Counted from the stretch's first letter, positions 1-6,975 are shown. The stretch: 11,021 nucleotides of DNA from Haemophilus parahaemolyticus (GCF_018373095.1 NZ_JAHAHT010000057.1:1-11021); one strand, 5' to 3'. Notes: generated by a model from the sequence alone, not told the origin. Made by a program: numbers and translations.

Positions 1-104
1 TCCCATTCTTCATATAGCTTCTCTATATTTTCTTGTATAATCTTAATTTCCTTATTAACTCTTTCGCTCTCTTCCGGATTAGAATATATTTCTTCTTTAT
101 GCAT
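1..104 (-). pseudogene. 3'-end fragment of an ABC-F ATPase gene fused to pepP
   Basis: On the minus strand a frame different from pepP reads M-H-K-E-E-I-Y-S-N-P-E-E-S-E-R, then a Lys/Glu/Ile-rich helix ending K-L-Y-E-E-W at the window edge. The pattern (E/P)-x-(I/L)-Y-x-x-(P)-E, a charged helix, then LYEEWEEL is typical of the C-terminal coiled-coil domain of ABC-F ATPases (Uup/YdiF-like). No ATPase domain precedes it; upstream lies pepP. GC is 28/96, against 52/120 in pepP positions 121-240, and codons such as AGA and ATA are frequent, suggesting an AT-rich Firmicutes source. The ATG at 104-102 lies at the junction and is probably not a true start. The family call rests on about 33 residues, so it is good but not certain. 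It may be an assembly artefact rather than a resident gene. Confidence 0.6.
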
Positions 105-1248
105 CGCTGGCAATGTATAAACCTGGTTCAACGGTAATCACCATACCGATTTCTAATGGGCGGCTACGCTCATTGCTATAATCGCCCACATCATGTACAT
201 CTAAACCAAGCCAATGACCTAAACCGTGCATATAAAATTGGCGGCACGCTTTTTGTTCAATCAAGGTTTTTACATCACCTTTTAGAATACCGAGTGCTAC
301 CAAACCTTCAGTAAAGATTTCTATCACACGATCATTTACGATTTTGATGGAATTATTCGGCACTAACAGCTTAATCGCCTCTTTTTGGGCTTTTAAAACC
401 AATTCATAAATCGCTTTTTGTGGCTCGCTAAATTTACCGTTTACAGGGAATGTGCGGGTAATGTCACCTGCGTAATAAGCAAACTCTGCCCCTGCATCAA
501 TCAACAACAAGTCGCCCTCTTTCATTACCGCACTATTCTCATCATAATGAAGCACACACGCATTTTCACCGCTTGCAACAATCGAATTATAAGAAGGGAA
601 ACGAGCTCCAAAGCGGTTAAATTCGTGCTGAATTTCGCCTTCAATTTCCATCTCGTAACGATTTGGACGCGTCTGTTTCATTGCACGAATATGAGCTAAT
701 GCTGAAATATGACAAGCCTGTTGAATAAGTGCAATTTCCGCAGTTGACTTAATTAAACGCATCTCTGAAAGCATTGGTCGCCAATCAATCACTTCTTTGA
801 ATTGAGCATTAACCACCTTATCGCCCCACACTTGATACCCTTGGGCATAGTAGCAAGCGGTCAAATTTTGTGTTTTTTCTGCAAAAATTTTGGCAAGATG
901 TTCAATTTCACACGCAGCATCAACCTTTAAGGTTTCTGGTGCAGCTTCAACACCTAAGCGACGACCTGTCCAAATCTCTTTTTCTCGATCTTTTTTACGT
1001 AAGAAAATGGTACTTTCATATTCTCCATTTCGCTTAATTAACAACAACGCTGATTCTGGCTCCGCAAAACCCGTGAGATACCAGAAATAACTATCTGGAC
1101 GGAAGTGATAATTGCAGTCGTTATTACGGCGTTTTTCAGTTTCGGTAAAAATAATAAAGGCAGAATTGTCTTGCATTTGAGCAAAGACTTTTTTGCGGCG
1201 GGTAATGAATTCTTCTCGTGGAAGTTCGGCAAGATAGGCGAGATCCAT
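97..1248 (-). CDS. pepP: Xaa-Pro aminopeptidase PepP, C-terminally truncated
   Basis: Cytoplasmic metallo-aminopeptidase that releases an N-terminal residue preceding proline. The first ~170 residues are the AMP_N domain (YHFRPDSYFWYLTGF), followed by the pita-bread catalytic domain. Visible metal ligands are Asp in LLLIDAGAEF (~250), Asp in AGDITRTF (~261), His345 in HGLGHWLGLDVHDVG and Glu374 in TVEPGLYI. The family is about 430-440 residues (E. coli 441). This copy stops at 383, directly after EPGLYIASDA, so the GIGIRIED segment with the last metal-binding Glu is missing and the encoded protein should be inactive. Sequence beyond the stop is foreign-looking (ABC-F fragment). The start ATG at 1248 has an AGAGGAAC ribosome site and lies 18 nt after nrdR, so the two are probably co-transcribed. 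A USS-like GCAAGCGGTCA lies inside at 853. Confidence 0.93.
   Translation of the reverse strand: MDLAYLAELPREEFITRRKKVFAQMQDNSAFIIFTETEKRRNNDCNYHFRPDSYFWYLTGFAEPESALLLIKRNGEYESTIFLRKKDREKEIWTGRRLGVEAAPETLKVDAACEIEHLAKIFAEKTQNLTACYYAQGYQVWGDKVVNAQFKEVIDWRPMLSEMRLIKSTAEIALIQQACHISALAHIRAMKQTRPNRYEMEIEGEIQHEFNRFGARFPSYNSIVASGENACVLHYDENSAVMKEGDLLLIDAGAEFAYYAGDITRTFPVNGKFSEPQKAIYELVLKAQKEAIKLLVPNNSIKIVNDRVIEIFTEGLVALGILKGDVKTLIEQKACRQFYMHGLGHWLGLDVHDVGDYSNERSRPLEIGMVITVEPGLYIASDA
853..863 (+). repeat. Uptake signal sequence (Apl-type), one mismatch in core
   Basis: GCAAGCGGTCA followed by AAATTTT. This differs from the Apl-type uptake signal core ACAAGCGGT only at the first base and keeps the AT-rich flank typical of these DNA-uptake motifs. 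It is embedded in the pepP coding region. Confidence 0.6.
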
Positions 1249-1266
1249 AGTTCCTCTCTTAGCCCA

Positions 1267-1716
1267 TTAGGCTTTTAACTGTTCAATTTCTTTAATAAAT
1301 TCGTCAATATCTTCAAAACTGAGATAGACAGAAGCAAAGCGGATATAAGCTACTTTATCCAACTCTTTTAATACATTCATTGCTAACGTGCCTACCAATT
1401 TACTCGGCACTTCACGTTCACCAGTCGCACGTAGTTGTACGATAATCTGGTTAATCGCTCGTTCTTGGTCATCGGCACTCACAGGGCGTTTTTCTAATGC
1501 CTTAACTAAACTGATGCGTAATTTATTCGCATCAAAAGGTTCGCGATTACCATTATTTTTCACAATATAAGGAATAAAAAGCTCTGCCGACTCAAAGGTG
1601 GTAAAACGCTCCTTACAACTTGTGCATTCACGACGACGGCGAATTTGGTAGCCATCTGCCGCCAAGCGTGAGTCAATCACTTTGGTCTCTTCTTTACTAC
1701 AAAATGGACAACGCAT
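1267..1716 (-). CDS. nrdR: Transcriptional repressor NrdR
   Basis: ATP/dATP-sensing repressor of ribonucleotide reductase genes, acting on NrdR boxes. Its 149 residues match the family length. The N-terminal zinc ribbon shows all four cysteines (C3, C6, C31, C34) with the conserved VIDSR and IRRRREC stretches, and an ATP-cone domain spans about residues 49-139 (VxKNNGxREPFDxxK). The start ATG at 1716 follows a purine-rich AGAGAGA. A canonical promoter lies about 70 nt upstream (1782-1810). In E. coli nrdR is followed by ribD; here the next gene is pepP, 18 nt downstream, apparently in the same transcript. Nothing abnormal is visible in the protein. Confidence 0.97.
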   Translation of the reverse strand: MRCPFCSKEETKVIDSRLAADGYQIRRRRECTSCKERFTTFESAELFIPYIVKNNGNREPFDANKLRISLVKALEKRPVSADDQERAINQIIVQLRATGEREVPSKLVGTLAMNVLKELDKVAYIRFASVYLSFEDIDEFIKEIEQLKA

Positions 1717-1781
1717 AATATTCTCTCTGTTCTAAAATGTAGCTTTGTCTAAAGCGAAACATATGAATAATGTAAGTATTT

Positions 1782-1810
1782 ATTATAATTCAAACAGTTA
1801 TACGCCTCAA
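1782..1810 (-). promoter_or_regulatory. Predicted sigma-70 promoter of nrdR(-pepP)
   Basis: On the minus strand, -35 TTGAGG (1810-1805), a 17-nt spacer, and a consensus -10 TATAAT (1787-1782). The predicted start is near 1775, giving a leader of about 60 nt that contains a small GCTTT/AAAGC hairpin. No obvious NrdR box or other operator was recognised. Confidence 0.75.
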
Positions 1811-1887
1811 TTTTATATTTCTGTCCAAATTTAGTTTATTTTTCTAAACTTACTTTTAACTACCTTATATTTATTATTTATCTCTCC

Positions 1888-2574
1888 TTAATAATATAAC
1901 CATACCACCAATTTATACATCATTGGAGCAAAAATAGAAGAAAGCACACCGCAAGCTACTAGTGCGATTGAACTATAACTCCCTGTTTTTACACTGTATT
2001 CCATACAACGCCCTGTACCTAATGCGTGGGAAACTGATCCCATCGTTAAACCTATTGCACGTACATTTCGTACGCCCAACCAATGTAAAATAGAGAAACC
2101 AAAAACAGAACCCAATAAACCTGCAATCATTACACCCACAGCAGTAATCGCAGAGCTTCCGCCGATTTGTCCTGCAATCGCAATCGCAATCGGTGTTGAA
2201 ACGGATTTAGGAATAATAGTCGCTAAAATATCTTGATGTGCCCCCAGAATCACAGCAAAGAATACCCCTGTGAACATTGCGACAAAGGTACTAAAAAGTA
2301 ATACAGCCACAATAGGCTTCCATTTTTTGCGAATTTGTGGGAGCTGTTCATAAAAGGGTAAAGCTAAAGCAACAACCGAGACACCAAGTAAATTATTTAG
2401 CGGGAAATTACCTTGATAGTAAGAATGATAGGGAATATCCAAAAAATAGAGCAATGCCACCACAATCACCAACGCAATCAGGAATGGATTTAGCACGCTG
2501 GAACGCAGTTTTCTGCTGATTTGTTGCCCAGAAAGAAAAGCGAAAATGGTTAGGAGAGAAAAGAGATAAATCAT
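1888..2574 (-). CDS. yohK: CidB/LrgB family membrane protein (YohK-like)
   Basis: Polytopic inner-membrane protein of the LrgB/CidB/YohK family, 228 residues (E. coli YohK about 231). Recognisable family segments are YYQGNFPLNNLLGVSVVALA, PFYEQLPQIRKKWKPI, IIPKSVSTPIAIAIAGQIGG and TMGSVSHALGTGRCME, set in a series of hydrophobic helices. Family members work with a small holin-like LrgA/CidA partner and have been linked to control of autolysis and to export of small metabolites; the substrate here cannot be read from sequence. The partner gene lies 8 nt upstream, and the ribosome site of this gene (AGAGGC) overlaps the partner's stop codon, so the two should be translationally coupled. Confidence 0.93.
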   Translation of the reverse strand: MIYLFSLLTIFAFLSGQQISRKLRSSVLNPFLIALVIVVALLYFLDIPYHSYYQGNFPLNNLLGVSVVALALPFYEQLPQIRKKWKPIVAVLLFSTFVAMFTGVFFAVILGAHQDILATIIPKSVSTPIAIAIAGQIGGSSAITAVGVMIAGLLGSVFGFSILHWLGVRNVRAIGLTMGSVSHALGTGRCMEYSVKTGSYSSIALVACGVLSSIFAPMMYKLVVWLYY

Positions 2575-2582
2575 AGCTGCCT

Positions 2583-2945
2583 CTATTTATATCGATGGAA
2601 CATTTTTTGTGCGAATAAACCGATTAACACTAACGATAAAGTAGTGCTAAGGATATTAGCGAGCAGGAATGAAACTGCGTGCGAATATAACACATCCACG
2701 TGTTCAATAATTTCTGCACAGACAGGAATGAAAAATACAGTCATATAACGTGTTAATGGACGAGCACTCGGCGTAACCCACTCCACTTTAACCACACCAA
2801 TCACAAGGCAAGCGAAGAGTAATAACATTCCCCAGATGCTATCTGAAATACCTATTGGAATTAAGTAGGCGATCAGCTTTCCTAGATAAAGCATTCCAAA
2901 GAGCAAAGCAAGTGAGAGTAAAAGGCGAATGACTTTGAAAATCAC
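2583..2945 (-). CDS. yohJ: CidA/LrgA family holin-like protein (YohJ-like), GTG start
   Basis: Small membrane protein of the LrgA/CidA/YohJ family, 120 residues with about four hydrophobic helices. Family features are the PIGISDSIWGMLLLFACL segment and the VEWVTPSARPLTRYMTVFFIPVCAEIIEHVD segment before the last helix. The open frame extends to a TTG at 2963, but an exact AGGAGG (2955-2950) would then fall inside the gene. It sits 4 nt before a GTG at 2945-2943, so I choose GTG, starting V(M)-I-F-K-V. It is the first gene of a two-gene operon with yohK. A TATAAT -10 box and an inverted repeat lie upstream. Confidence 0.92.
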   Translation of the reverse strand: MIFKVIRLLLSLALLFGMLYLGKLIAYLIPIGISDSIWGMLLLFACLVIGVVKVEWVTPSARPLTRYMTVFFIPVCAEIIEHVDVLYSHAVSFLLANILSTTLSLVLIGLFAQKMFHRYK

Positions 2946-2959
2946 AGTTCCTCCTAAAA

Positions 2960-2968
2960 ACAAGCGGT
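2960..2968 (+). repeat. Apl-type uptake signal sequence core
   Basis: Exact ACAAGCGGT, located just upstream of the ribosome site of yohJ in the 5' untranslated region. The next bases are TA rather than the favoured CA. Confidence 0.7.
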
Positions 2969-2982
2969 ATCATTTCACTTAC

Positions 2983-3024
2983 TTTTTGCAAATCACAATC
3001 GAATTTTTTTATGATTTGTAAAAA
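2983..3024. promoter_or_regulatory. Inverted repeat at the predicted yohJ transcription start
   Basis: Arms TTTTTGCAAATCA (2983-2995) and TGATTTGTAAAAA (3012-3024) pair at 12 of 13 positions around a 16-nt spacer. The repeat begins just downstream of the predicted -10 box, where a repressor or LysR-type activator could bind. It could instead be a weak terminator hairpin for the upstream yoaA gene. No specific regulator is recognised. Confidence 0.4.
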
Positions 3025-3033
3025 ATAAGCCAA

Positions 3034-3039
3034 ATTATA
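3034..3039 (-). promoter_or_regulatory. Predicted -10 box of yohJ-yohK
   Basis: A perfect TATAAT on the minus strand about 90 nt before the GTG start. No good -35 hexamer lies 16-18 nt upstream (AAATTT at 17 nt), which fits a promoter needing an activator. It lies in the 3' flank of yoaA. Confidence 0.4.
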
Positions 3040-3070
3040 CCGCTTTAGAAGTCAGAAAATTTGATTTAGC

Positions 3071-4993
3071 TTAAGGTTTTTTCAAAAAATCTACCACTTT
3101 CCCTAAATCCCTTGTGCGTTTTGAGGGCGGTAAACTCTTGAGGAAGGTTGCACCATAGTTACGCATTACCAAACGGTTATCGCAAATAATCACCACACCG
3201 CGGTCGGTAACATCGCGAATCAATCGCCCTACTCCTTGCTTTAAGGTAATAACCGCTTCTGGAATTTGAATATCGTTAAAGGGATCACCACCTTGCAAGC
3301 GGCAATCTTCCATTCTAGCTTTAAATAACGGTTCATCAGGCGAGGTAAACGGCAGTTTATCGATGATCACCAAAGACAAATCATCGCCTCGCACATCAAT
3401 GCCTTCCCAGAAACTTTGAGTAGCCACCAGCACAGAATGCTCTTCCTTAACAAATTTTTCGAGCAGTTTTGCTTTGCTGGTTTCGCCTTGCAGTAATACA
3501 TTCAGATTAGTATGCTCACGCAAATAATCGGCAAACCCTCGCATCATATAATAAGAGGTGCAAAGTAAAAAACAACGCCCTTTGTTAGCTTCAATCACAG
3601 GCTTAAGCATTTCACCAAGCGTTGTCAGCGTGTGCGATTTATTGCTATCAGGCAGGTAACGAGGCACACAAAGCAGCGATTGTTGTTTATAATCAAATGG
3701 GCTTTGCAACACCAGTTGTTCTGCATTTGAAATACCTAAGCGATAGCAAAAATGATCGAAACTTCCGCCAACTTCAAGTGTTGCAGAAGTAAAAACCCAG
3801 CCCGATTGCAATGTTTTCATCTGTTCGCTGAATTTATCCGCCACCGTTAATGGAGTAATATGTAAGCCAAATGAACGCCCATTAGCTTCATACCAGTAGC
3901 AATAGCCTGTTACTGTGGTATCGCCAAATTTTTTGAGCAAATTTTTCACTTCGGCAAGGCGCTCAAAAATTTTATCGAGCATTTCCGAACGACCAAGCGA
4001 TTTTTTGATGACCTCACTCAAGAAATCGATATTTTCACTGATTTTGGTTAAGCCATTTACCACTTTTTGATCGGTAAAGAGTTCACGTAAATTGCCACGA
4101 ACTTGCCCATCTGTTCCCATTAAGAGACGAAAATCTTGTATCGTTTTCTGCAAATGATCGGCTGCTTTACCAAGCTGTGCTAAATCTTTTAATTCCGAGC
4201 GGTAAACAATATTGCAATCTTTGCAAAGATCAAACAGCAAGCGAGACGTGAGTGATTGTCCAAAATATTGGCTGGCAATATCAGGCAGCTGATGCGCTTC
4301 ATCAAAAATGACCAACTCAGCTTCAGGAATCAGCTCACCGAAGCCTGTTTCTTTCACTGCCATATCCGCACAAAAAAGGTGATGATTGACAACTACAATA
4401 TCCGCATCCATCGCTTTTTTGCGTGCTTGCACCACGTGGCAATCTTTATAATTCGGGCAGTCTGAACCTAAACAGCTTTCTGTTGTGCTGACCAATTGCG
4501 GTAAAATCGGGCTATCTTCAGCAATCGTCGTACATTCACTTAAATCGCCCGTTTTAGTGGATTGATGCCATTTTCGCACTTTTGAAAGATCATTAAGCAC
4601 CGAACGATCACCTGCCACCCCCATCGCAATCAGCTGATCTAAACGTTCTAAACAGAGGTAATTCGCACGCCCTTTCAGTAAGGCGACCTTGCCTTTATAT
4701 TTCAAGGCTTTTTGAATGGTAGGTAAATCGCGATTAAACAACTGATCTTGTAAGTTTTTTGAGCCTGTGGAAACAATCGTTTTCTTGCCTGAAAGCAAGG
4801 CAGGCACTAAATAGGCAAAGGTTTTTCCTGTGCCTGTTCCAGCCTCTACCACCGCAGGAGTTGCAAATTTTACTGCTCTTCCGACCGCTTGTGCCATTTC
4901 AAGCTGGGCAGCTCGTGGGCGAAAGCCTTGAATATTGGTGCTTAACCAGCCATCTTTACTGAAAGCATGGTCAATTTTGTCTGTGTATTTCAT
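3071..4993 (-). CDS. yoaA: ATP-dependent Fe-S DNA helicase YoaA (DinG family)
   Basis: 5'-3' superfamily 2 helicase of the XPD/DinG type. In E. coli YoaA pairs with the polymerase III chi subunit and acts in replication-fork repair. At 640 residues it matches YoaA (636) better than DinG (716), and long stretches are near-identical in kind to YoaA (CLGSDCPNYKDC, VVNHHLF, FGELIPEAELVIFDEAHQLP). Walker A AGTGTGKT is at 51-58, the four Fe-S cysteines are C114, C174, C179 and C185, the DEAH box is at 231-234, and motif VI QGVGRLIR is at 586-593. The start ATG at 4993 gives an N-terminus slightly longer than in E. coli, and its ribosome site is weak. No LexA box (CTGT-N8-ACAG) is visible upstream. 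Confidence 0.95.
   Translation of the reverse strand: MKYTDKIDHAFSKDGWLSTNIQGFRPRAAQLEMAQAVGRAVKFATPAVVEAGTGTGKTFAYLVPALLSGKKTIVSTGSKNLQDQLFNRDLPTIQKALKYKGKVALLKGRANYLCLERLDQLIAMGVAGDRSVLNDLSKVRKWHQSTKTGDLSECTTIAEDSPILPQLVSTTESCLGSDCPNYKDCHVVQARKKAMDADIVVVNHHLFCADMAVKETGFGELIPEAELVIFDEAHQLPDIASQYFGQSLTSRLLFDLCKDCNIVYRSELKDLAQLGKAADHLQKTIQDFRLLMGTDGQVRGNLRELFTDQKVVNGLTKISENIDFLSEVIKKSLGRSEMLDKIFERLAEVKNLLKKFGDTTVTGYCYWYEANGRSFGLHITPLTVADKFSEQMKTLQSGWVFTSATLEVGGSFDHFCYRLGISNAEQLVLQSPFDYKQQSLLCVPRYLPDSNKSHTLTTLGEMLKPVIEANKGRCFLLCTSYYMMRGFADYLREHTNLNVLLQGETSKAKLLEKFVKEEHSVLVATQSFWEGIDVRGDDLSLVIIDKLPFTSPDEPLFKARMEDCRLQGGDPFNDIQIPEAVITLKQGVGRLIRDVTDRGVVIICDNRLVMRNYGATFLKSLPPSKRTRDLGKVVDFLKKP
4884..4892 (-). 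repeat. Apl-type uptake signal sequence core
   Basis: Exact core read on the minus strand as ACAAGCGGT, located in the 5' part of yoaA, where it encodes part of the QAVGRAVK stretch. Confidence 0.65.
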
Positions 4994-5015
4994 CGTATTT
5001 ATCTAGATCACAAAA

Positions 5016-5034
5016 GGGCGTGTTCAACACGCCC
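5016..5034 (-). terminator. Palindrome GGGCGTGTT-c-AACACGCCC, probable terminator of the ABC operon
   Basis: A 9-bp perfect GC-rich palindrome between the ATPase gene and yoaA. Read on the minus strand it is followed by TTTTG, so it can act as an intrinsic terminator for the transporter operon. The loop closes around TTGAA. A second small hairpin, AGCAAC-aca-GTTGCT (5045-5059), lies just before it. The sequence also resembles short dispersed GC-rich palindromes that occur between bacterial genes, so it may be a copy of an interspersed repeat. Confidence 0.6.
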
Positions 5035-5079
5035 CTACGCTAAGAGCAACACAGTTGCTACAATTTCTTAATCAATAAA

Positions 5080-5880
5080 TTAAACATCCAACAGCAATCC
5101 ATCATCCGCCAATTGTTCGTGGCGATTTTGTTGGAAAAGTTGCAATAAATCAGGCACATCCATTTGTTTACGCTTTTCACCAGATACATCAAACGCAACT
5201 TGCCCTTGATGCAACATCACAGTGCGATCCCCATATTCTAGTGCTTGTTTCATTGAATGGGTTACCATCAAGGTGGTTAGTTTCTGTTCTCGAACAATTT
5301 TATCAGTCAGTTGCATCACAAAATCAGTTGTTTTTGGGTCGAGTGCTGCGGTGTGTTCGTCCAGCAAGAGAATGCTTGAAGGTTGAAGCGAAGCCATCAA
5401 TAGGCTCACGGCTTGCCGCTGACCGCCCGATAAACGCCCCATTCGGTCGGTTAAGCGGTTTTCTAAGCCTAAACCTAACAGAGCCAATTTTTCACGGAAA
5501 ATTTCACGTTGTTGGCGTTTAATGGCAAATGAAAAACCACGTTTTTGCCCGCGTTGATAAGCTAGTGCCATATTCTCTTCAATAGTAAGATCTTCACACG
5601 TACCCGCCATTGGGTCTTGAAACACGCGAGCAACACGATTCGCACGTTGCCAGCTGCTGCTTTGATTCACATTCTGACCTTGAATTAAAATCTCACCGCT
5701 ATCCACCGGACAATCGCCACTAATCGCATTCAGCATAGTAGACTTCCCAGCTCCGTTGCTACCAATAACGGAAATAAATTCGCCTTGCCCAACGGTTAAT
5801 GATAAGCCTTTTAATACTGAGTTTTCAATTGCCGTGCCTTTATTGAAGGTAATGAATACATTTTTTAGCTCAATCATCAT
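5080..5880 (-). CDS. ABC transporter ATP-binding protein, TrpXYZ-like importer
   Basis: Cytoplasmic ATPase energising the importer with the adjacent permease. Its 266 residues carry a complete nucleotide-binding domain: Walker A GSNGAGKST (40-48), Q-loop in RVFQDP (~88), signature LSGGQRQ (150-156), Walker B ILLLDEHTAALD (170-181) and H-loop His208 in VTHSM. The DEHTAALDP form of Walker B is characteristic of the ATPase family paired with BPD_transp_2 permeases and PF04392-type binding proteins, of which streptococcal TrpXYZ is an example. The permease stop and this start share one base (TAATG), so the genes are translationally coupled; a second ATG follows directly and could also serve. The substrate is inferred from the TrpR-like operator upstream of the operon, not from this protein. 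Confidence 0.9.
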   Translation of the reverse strand: MMIELKNVFITFNKGTAIENSVLKGLSLTVGQGEFISVIGSNGAGKSTMLNAISGDCPVDSGEILIQGQNVNQSSSWQRANRVARVFQDPMAGTCEDLTIEENMALAYQRGQKRGFSFAIKRQQREIFREKLALLGLGLENRLTDRMGRLSGGQRQAVSLLMASLQPSSILLLDEHTAALDPKTTDFVMQLTDKIVREQKLTTLMVTHSMKQALEYGDRTVMLHQGQVAFDVSGEKRKQMDVPDLLQLFQQNRHEQLADDGLLLDV

Positions 5881-6812
5881 TAACCCCGTTTTGCCAAAAA
5901 GCGTTGTTTTAATTTTGGTAATACTAACACAAAAACGACCAAAAGTGCTGTAATTAAATTCAGATCTTGCGGCCCAAAACCAATCGAATTTAACGCCTCA
6001 TTATTCAAGGCTAATGCAATAAAACCACGATACAACACCGAGCCAATTAAAACTGCAGTAGTTAGCCAGATAATACGTTTTGCTGAGAATAATGCTTCGC
6101 CGATAATAACCGCCGCCAAGCCAATTACGATTGTGCCCACGCCGATGGAAATATCCACTCCACCATTGCTTTGTACATACAATGCTCCAGCTAAAGCAAT
6201 CAAGCCGTTAGAAATTGCCATCCCTAAAATGGTCATTTTATTGATGTTAATCCCTTGTGCTTTTGCCATTCGGGTATTAGTGCCTGTCGCTCTTACAGCC
6301 AAGCCAATTTGAGTTGAGAAGAAAAGGTCAAATAAAATTTTGGCAATAATCACCACAAAAAACGCCATCAACAAACGTACTAATGCAAGTTGCACATCAT
6401 CTTCAATTGGCATCACATCATAAATTGTCGCTTCGCCAAGCAAGGCAAGATTTGGCATTCCCATAATGCGTAGATTGATGGAATAAAGGGCAATCATCAT
6501 TAAAATACTGGAAAGCAATTTTTCGATTTTAAAGCCAATGTAAAGGCTTGCCGTAATCATACCTGCCAATGCACCCGCGAACGTACCTAAAAGTGTCGCA
6601 ATCCAAGGATTTAGACCTTGCAAGATACAAACTACGCAAACTGCTCCACCTAAAGGAAAAGAGCCATCTGCGGTTAAATCAGGGAAATCTAAAATTTTAT
6701 AAGAAATCAACACGCCCAAAGCAACAAGAGCATAAATCAAACCAAGCTCCAACGCCCCAATCCAAGAGATATTGCTTAAAAATAGCTGAAGAAAGTGAAT
6801 GAGAATATCCAT
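5880..6812 (-). CDS. ABC transporter permease (BPD_transp_2), TrpXYZ-like importer
   Basis: Inner-membrane permease, 310 residues with about eight or nine hydrophobic helices. Family marks are GLIYALVALGVLISYKILDF, FPDLTADGSFPLGGA near residues 43-57, AVRATGTNTRMAKAQGININ, and a C-terminal region ending in basic LKQRFLAKRG. The DLTADGSFPLGGA stretch is typical of permeases working with PF04392 binding proteins. It is first in the two-gene operon. The start ATG at 6812 has no good Shine-Dalgarno sequence, but the N-terminus fits family length. A promoter with a TrpR-like operator ends about 10 nt upstream, so the leader is very short. No gene for the extracytoplasmic binding protein is present in the window; it would have to be encoded elsewhere. 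Confidence 0.92.
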   Translation of the reverse strand: MDILIHFLQLFLSNISWIGALELGLIYALVALGVLISYKILDFPDLTADGSFPLGGAVCVVCILQGLNPWIATLLGTFAGALAGMITASLYIGFKIEKLLSSILMMIALYSINLRIMGMPNLALLGEATIYDVMPIEDDVQLALVRLLMAFFVVIIAKILFDLFFSTQIGLAVRATGTNTRMAKAQGININKMTILGMAISNGLIALAGALYVQSNGGVDISIGVGTIVIGLAAVIIGEALFSAKRIIWLTTAVLIGSVLYRGFIALALNNEALNSIGFGPQDLNLITALLVVFVLVLPKLKQRFLAKRG

Positions 6813-6821
6813 CGCAGAACC

Positions 6822-6839
6822 ATACTATTAAACTAGTAC
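6822..6839. promoter_or_regulatory. TrpR-like operator upstream of the ABC transporter operon
   Basis: Read on the minus strand, GTACTAGTTTAATAGTAT matches the TrpR operator consensus GTACTAGTTAACTAGTAC at 15 of 18 positions, with the first nine bases exact and the symmetric TACTA/TAGTA arms intact. It covers the predicted transcription start of the permease-ATPase operon, a position suited to repression by tryptophan-loaded TrpR. The mismatches are in the centre and at the last base. That trpR exists in this organism is assumed from related Pasteurellaceae. Confidence 0.65.
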
Positions 6840-6843
6840 GATA

Positions 6844-6872
6844 ATTTTAGGGGATTTCACAGAAATTTGCAA
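6844..6872 (-). promoter_or_regulatory. Predicted sigma-70 promoter of the ABC transporter operon
   Basis: Minus strand -35 TTGCAA (6872-6867), a 17-nt spacer and -10 TAAAAT (6849-6844). The predicted start near 6837 falls inside the TrpR-like palindrome and leaves a leader of about 25 nt before the permease ATG. Confidence 0.65.
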
Positions 6873-6938
6873 TTTTTGTTATACATAACTCCAATTATTT
6901 TCCATTTCTATTTCAAATAAACCAACTTAACAGCACAT

Positions 6939-6974
6939 AAAAAAGCCCCGACTGGAAAACCAATCAGGGGTTTT
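6939..6974 (-). terminator. Intrinsic terminator of rnm
   Basis: Directly after the rnm stop codon the minus strand folds as CCCTGATTGG-TTTT-CCAGTCGGGG, perfect if two U-G pairs are allowed, followed by C and six T. The two positions become mismatches on the plus strand, so it is oriented for rnm. Confidence 0.85.
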
Positions 6975-6975
6975 A

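Noticed and set aside
418..699. Plus-strand open frames inside pepP, yoaA, the ABC genes and pheT
   Set aside because: They lie antisense to well-conserved genes, show no recognisable protein features and are best explained as shadows of the minus-strand codon pattern.
1833..1850. AGTTTA-ttttttc-TAAACT hairpin after yohK as a terminator
   Set aside because: Only six A-T pairs and no T-tract on the minus strand; too weak to report as a terminator.
2984..3010. CRP site near the yohJ promoter
   Set aside because: Only one TGTGA half-site is present (minus strand) with no matching TCACA at the correct spacing.
3071..4993. Calling the helicase DinG and expecting LexA control
   Set aside because: Length and sequence match YoaA rather than DinG, and no CTGT-N8-ACAG LexA box is visible upstream.
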